A DNA stretch of 33,316 nucleotides. Source: Candidatus Scatousia excrementigallinarum. GTDB taxonomy: Bacteria; Cyanobacteriota; Vampirovibrionia; Gastranaerophilales; Gastranaerophilaceae. Within the stretch, counting starts at the first letter, position 1, and the number at the start of each line of letters is the position of its first letter. The notes beneath the pieces were generated by a model, which saw only the letters and a program-made list of their open reading frames with translations, was not told the DNA's origin and did no database searches. The stretch spans positions 1-33,316 of the forward strand of contig DVIU01000217.1 of NCBI GenBank assembly GCA_018711035.1, in the 5' to 3' direction. This document shows positions 30,166-33,316 of the stretch, piece by piece. The translations under genes and the position numbers were made by a program.

Positions 30166-31812
30166 ATGAGTAAGATAAAAGTTTCGGACTATTTAATTCA
30201 AGAACTTTATAAACTTGGCATAAAGGATTTTTTCGGATTGCCGGGTGATTATTGTTTTAATATAGTAGATTCTGTACAGAATAATCCTAATACAAAGTGG
30301 ATTGGCTGTACGAACGAACTTAACGCAGGTTGTGCCGCCGACGGATATGCCAGATTAAACGGTTACGGGGCTTTGATTACTACATATAATGTCGGGGAGC
30401 TTTCTGCAATGAATCCTATCGGAGGATGTTATTCGGAAAATGTTCCTGTGATTCATATTGTCGGTGCTCCTAAAACAAAGTATATTAAAAGTAATGCTGT
30501 TATGCACCATAACTTCTGTGAACCGGATTATTATGCAGGCATAAGAGCTTTTGAAAATTACACCGAAGCGTCTGCTTTTTTGGATGAACAAAATGCAAAG
30601 AATGAAATTGAGCGGGTTATCTCGATAATGATGAGGACAAAAAAGCCTGTTTATATAGCAATTCCGGCAGACATTTGTGATATGGAAATAGACAACGAAC
30701 CGGATATTCAACTTCCGGTCAGTGATGAAAAAACTCTTAATGAAGCTGTAGAACACGCTGTAAGGCTTATAGACAATTCTGCCGTGCCTGTGATAATCGG
30801 TGATTTTCTGGTAGAGAGATTTATATGTAAAAAAGAGTTTAATGAATTTGTCAATACATGCGGTATTCCTGTAACGACCTTCATAATGGGAAAAGGCATT
30901 ATAGATGAAAATTCAAAATATTTTACAGGTTCATATCTCGGGTCAATGGAAAATACTGATGTTTATTTTCAGGTTAATAATTCTGATTGCCCGATTTGCG
31001 TTGGGACTGTGTTCGGGGATTTTAACACTCTTAAATACGATATAAGGGTTAATCCTAAAGACCACATTGAAATTCTCGGTACTGTCACAACAATTGAGAA
31101 TACTGTTTACGAAAACGTTTTGATGAAAGATATACTCACAAAACTTTCACTTAGAGTGCAAAAAAGAAATATGAAAGTGATAAAAGCTGTTCCTCAGGTT
31201 TGCAATATAGAAGATAATGATAATCCTCTTGATTTTGAATTTATGTTCCAGAGGTTTCAGGAATTTTTAAAAGAAGATGACTGTATTTTTTCAGATACAG
31301 GCATATTAAACTTTTTCCCTCCGATGTTGAATTTTCCGCGCAATGCACGCTGGTATAACCAGTTATTGTGGGCTTCAATCGGCTGGGCGACTCCTGCTTT
31401 ATTCGGTGCTATGGTTGCAAAACCTTCCCGCAGAATGATTTTGTTAACCGGTGAGGGCGCGCACCAGCTTACAATTCAATCGGTAAGTAATATGTTTTAT
31501 TACAATCTTAAACCAATAATCTTTGTTTTAAATAATTCCGGTTACACAATCGAGCGTATTCTTTCCAAAGATCCAAAAGATGCATATAACAATATAATTC
31601 CGTGGGCATATACCGATATAATAAAAGCATTCTGTAAAAAAGACGTTTTTACAGCAAAAGTCTATACCAATCAGGAGTTTGCCGATGTCCTTGAAATTGC
31701 CGCTGAAGAACAGAAATCAAAGTTATGCTATATTGAACTATTTACAGAGGAAATGGAACTGCCTTATCTTGTAAAAAAACTTTATCGAAGAAATGAAATT
31801 AAACCGGAATAA
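30166..31812 (+). CDS. TPP-dependent 2-oxoacid decarboxylase (pyruvate/indolepyruvate decarboxylase family)
   Basis: 548 aa from the ATG at 30166, which has AAAAGAGGTG upstream; an in-frame ATG at 30136 has none. Fold and motifs match PDC/IPDC/KdcA: cofactor-activating Glu E51 in TNELNAG, the catalytic pair H114-H115 in VMHHNF, a central Rossmann-like domain (about 190-330), and the TPP/Mg motif GEGAHQLTIQ...FVLNNSGYTIER near 430-465. Most PDCs read GDGS here; Glu in place of the Mg-binding Asp is found in a subgroup. It converts a 2-oxo acid to an aldehyde and CO2, possibly ending fermentation in ethanol or aromatic aldehydes; no alcohol dehydrogenase is adjacent to support one option. Monocistronic, with its stop inside the shared terminator stem. 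Confidence 0.88.
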   Translation: MSKIKVSDYLIQELYKLGIKDFFGLPGDYCFNIVDSVQNNPNTKWIGCTNELNAGCAADGYARLNGYGALITTYNVGELSAMNPIGGCYSENVPVIHIVGAPKTKYIKSNAVMHHNFCEPDYYAGIRAFENYTEASAFLDEQNAKNEIERVISIMMRTKKPVYIAIPADICDMEIDNEPDIQLPVSDEKTLNEAVEHAVRLIDNSAVPVIIGDFLVERFICKKEFNEFVNTCGIPVTTFIMGKGIIDENSKYFTGSYLGSMENTDVYFQVNNSDCPICVGTVFGDFNTLKYDIRVNPKDHIEILGTVTTIENTVYENVLMKDILTKLSLRVQKRNMKVIKAVPQVCNIEDNDNPLDFEFMFQRFQEFLKEDDCIFSDTGILNFFPPMLNFPRNARWYNQLLWASIGWATPALFGAMVAKPSRRMILLTGEGAHQLTIQSVSNMFYYNLKPIIFVLNNSGYTIERILSKDPKDAYNNIIPWAYTDIIKAFCKKDVFTAKVYTNQEFADVLEIAAEEQKSKLCYIELFTEEMELPYLVKKLYRRNEIKPE

Positions 31813-31837
31813 CAGCTTATTCCGCTTCCTGTTTTTT
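31805..31837. terminator. Palindrome containing both convergent stop codons (candidate terminator)
   Basis: Perfect 8-4-8 stem CGGAATAA-CAGC-TTATTCCG (31805-31824). The plus-strand TAA (31810-31812) and minus-strand TAA (31819-31817) both lie in the stem. A T7 run (31831-31837) follows six bases later on plus; the minus side is weaker. Confidence 0.55.
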
Positions 31838-33004
31838 TATGCTTTCGCCAAGAAGTTCAAAAGAACCGCGGGTTACAACTTCCTCTCCTGCATTAACACC
31901 TGAAATAATTTCTGTGAATTGATCATTTTTTCTGCCGGTTTTAACTTTGCGTTCTTCATAAGTATGCGGTGCGGTTTTAACGTATGCAAAGTCATAATCT
32001 CCATATTTTTCAACAGCATCGTTCGGGATTGCAAGGACATGTACTATTCCGGTATTTACAAACATCTCAGCATACATATTAGGTTTGATTTTAAAATCTT
32101 TGTTAGGAATATCTGCGCGTACTTCCAGCGTTTTTGTTGTGCTGTCAAGAATTGGTGAAACATAAGACAATACTCCGTTTATTGTTCCGGAGGCTTCTTC
32201 AAGCGTTCCTGTTACGGATTCTCCAACGTGAAGCGCGGAAGAATCTTTCTCAAATGCGTATCCGACAAGCCATATTGTTGACAGGTCTGCAAGGTTAAAG
32301 AGTTCTCTGTTCTTTTCAACAATTTCCCCGGGATTAACTTTTCTTTCCAGTAAAATGCCGTTTTTGTTTGCTCTGAGTGTTACATAAGGATAAATCTGTT
32401 TTGTCCGCAGCACTCCGTCAATACTTCCTCCATACACGGCAAGCCGCTGTTTATAAACGTTTATCAATGATGAGCGTTTCAGATATAACGCGTCTAAGTT
32501 TGCTTTATCTTTTTTCATTTGTGCGTTTGCCGTTTCGTATTCGGCACGTGATGAAATTTTTTCATTGTAAAGCGTTTTTTCTCTGTTGTAGTTCTGGCGG
32601 GACAGCTCAAATTGTGCTTTTAATTCGTTTACACCCGCATCAATCTCAAGAATTTTCTCTAAAAATTCAAGCTGAATCTGGCTTATTTCGTCAGATTTAA
32701 TTTGAACAACTGGCTGCCCGATTTTCAGAACAGCACCTGGCTCGACATAAACTTCAGTTATTTTTCCGTCAACAGGGGAATAAACTCTTTCGATAGACTG
32801 ATTCCTTGCTTTAAACTGGGCGGGAATGGTTATTTGTAATTCAATGTCCATTTCCTGAAGCGGAGAAGTCTCAATTTTCGCATTTGATTCCTGTGCATCA
32901 GTCAGTGTTAAGAGCTTATTGGTATGCTGTGCGGTATTTTTTGACGCGCATCCGGTAAGAACTGCTGAAAGAGTGATTATTAAAATTGATTTAAGAATTT
33001 TCAT
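31817..33004 (-). CDS. RND efflux periplasmic adaptor lipoprotein (CusB/HlyD family)
   Basis: 395 aa from the ATG at 33004 (AGGGGAAAATAAAA upstream); a longer frame from 33118 would lie within the permease gene. A lipobox LTGC (17-20) gives a lipid-anchored periplasmic protein. Order: beta-barrel and lipoyl halves (the first lipoyl half is near VYSPVDGKITEVYVEPGAVL, the second near RANKNGILLERKVNPGEIV), with a helical hairpin between them (about 115-195), then a barrel domain (ESVTGTLEEASGTINGVLSYVSPILDSTTKTLEVRADI) and the membrane-proximal domain. This matches CusB/CzcB adaptors that join an inner-membrane RND pump to an outer-membrane channel. No Met-rich metal-binding N-terminus is evident, so the substrate is open. 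Its start overlaps the permease end by 14 bases. Confidence 0.88.
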   Translation of the reverse strand: MKILKSILIITLSAVLTGCASKNTAQHTNKLLTLTDAQESNAKIETSPLQEMDIELQITIPAQFKARNQSIERVYSPVDGKITEVYVEPGAVLKIGQPVVQIKSDEISQIQLEFLEKILEIDAGVNELKAQFELSRQNYNREKTLYNEKISSRAEYETANAQMKKDKANLDALYLKRSSLINVYKQRLAVYGGSIDGVLRTKQIYPYVTLRANKNGILLERKVNPGEIVEKNRELFNLADLSTIWLVGYAFEKDSSALHVGESVTGTLEEASGTINGVLSYVSPILDSTTKTLEVRADIPNKDFKIKPNMYAEMFVNTGIVHVLAIPNDAVEKYGDYDFAYVKTAPHTYEERKVKTGRKNDQFTEIISGVNAGEEVVTRGSFELLGESIKKQEAE

Positions 33005-33316
33005 TTTTATTTTCCCCTGTAATTTTATATAATAGCGGAATAAGAAATATTGTAAAGGCTGTGCCGAAAGAAAGTCCTCCGATAATTGCAATAGCAAAAG
33101 GCTTTTGGCTCTGAGCACCTATTCCGTTGGAAAGTGCAGCAGGCAGCAGTCCTAAAATTGCGACAAGAGAGGCTGTGAGTACAGGCCGAAGCTTCTGAAC
33201 CGCCCCTGTTATAATAGCAGTTCTCAAATTATGATAAAGCTTTTGCTGACGGATAATTGACGATAGTAAAATTACGCCGTTTTGGATTGAAACTCCTATT
33301 GCAGCTATAAAGCCTA
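32991..33316 (-). CDS. RND efflux permease, CusA/CzcA-like (3' end only)
   Basis: The last 107 residues are in the window; the frame stays open to the edge. It reads GVSIQNGVILLSSI, a cytoplasmic loop LYHNLRTAIITGAVQKLRPVL, then GLLPAALSNGIGAQSQKPFAIAIIGGL and a last helix ending FLIPLLYKITG. These are the final transmembrane helices of heavy-metal-type RND pumps (CzcA: N-G-x-V-L, RLRPVL, TG-x-GAE-x-Q-P-A, IGGL). It precedes and overlaps the adaptor gene; in most such operons the adaptor comes first. Confidence 0.9.
   Translation of the reverse strand, partial: GFIAAIGVSIQNGVILLSSIIRQQKLYHNLRTAIITGAVQKLRPVLTASLVAILGLLPAALSNGIGAQSQKPFAIAIIGGLSFGTAFTIFLIPLLYKITGENKNENS

Overview
The window comes from an AT-rich, two-membrane (Gram-negative type) bacterium. 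The mix of genes suggests a gut Melainabacteria/Vampirovibrionia lineage (Candidatus Gastranaerophilales): a prepilin with the start MKKFAFTLAEV, a huge LktA-like two-partner-secretion adhesin with its own outer-membrane transporter, a DUF151 nuclease-family protein, and proteins with short lineage-style N-termini (MQVQKI..., MRITQIQ...). The taxonomic call is an inference from gene content and was not tested by alignment.

Layout. Bases 1-740 (minus): start of a type IV prepilin-like gene cut by the window edge, with an extended -10 promoter, preceded by a DUF151 gene and its terminator. Bases 811-2065 (plus): promoter and gene for tRNA-Ser(GCU), then a voltage-gated potassium-channel-like gene followed two bases later by a small exported Cys-rich protein. 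Bases 2057-3587 (minus): PnuC-like transporter and PHP phosphoesterase. Bases 3643-4692 (plus): a hypothetical protein whose end overlaps the end of the TpsB gene. Bases 4658-21484: a divergent two-partner secretion locus, tpsB on minus and a 14.8-kb tpsA on plus, closed by a strong terminator. Bases 21486-26634: a MerR-family regulator, a divergent DXS-like enzyme, an EamA transporter, a DUF488 protein, an exported carboxymuconolactone-decarboxylase-like protein and an iron-sulfur flavoprotein. Two near-identical MerR-type operator/promoters sit upstream of the DXS-like gene and of the flavoprotein operon. Bases 26654-28108 (plus): cutA, a thioredoxin and a double-CDGSH iron-sulfur protein. 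Bases 28106-29638 (minus): a Cdc48-like AAA+ ATPase with a long leader that looks like an attenuator. Bases 30166-31812 (plus): a pyruvate/indolepyruvate-decarboxylase-type TPP enzyme. Bases 31817-33316 (minus): an RND efflux lipoprotein adaptor and the 3' end of its permease.

How the parts work together. TpsB should pass the giant TpsA across the outer membrane. The most unusual feature is the C-terminus of TpsA: it carries what reads as a complete PilZ (c-di-GMP receptor) domain, with both RxxxR and DxSxxG motifs, fused in frame to an exported adhesin. This suggests that the C-terminus may act in the cytoplasm as a second-messenger-controlled stop or anchor. The MerR gene and the two palindromic 19-bp-spacer promoters point to a small electrophile/redox-type regulon that links a thiamine-dependent DXS-like enzyme to a flavoprotein/CMD pair. 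The AAA+ leader has a duplicated terminator arm that can form a competing antiterminator.
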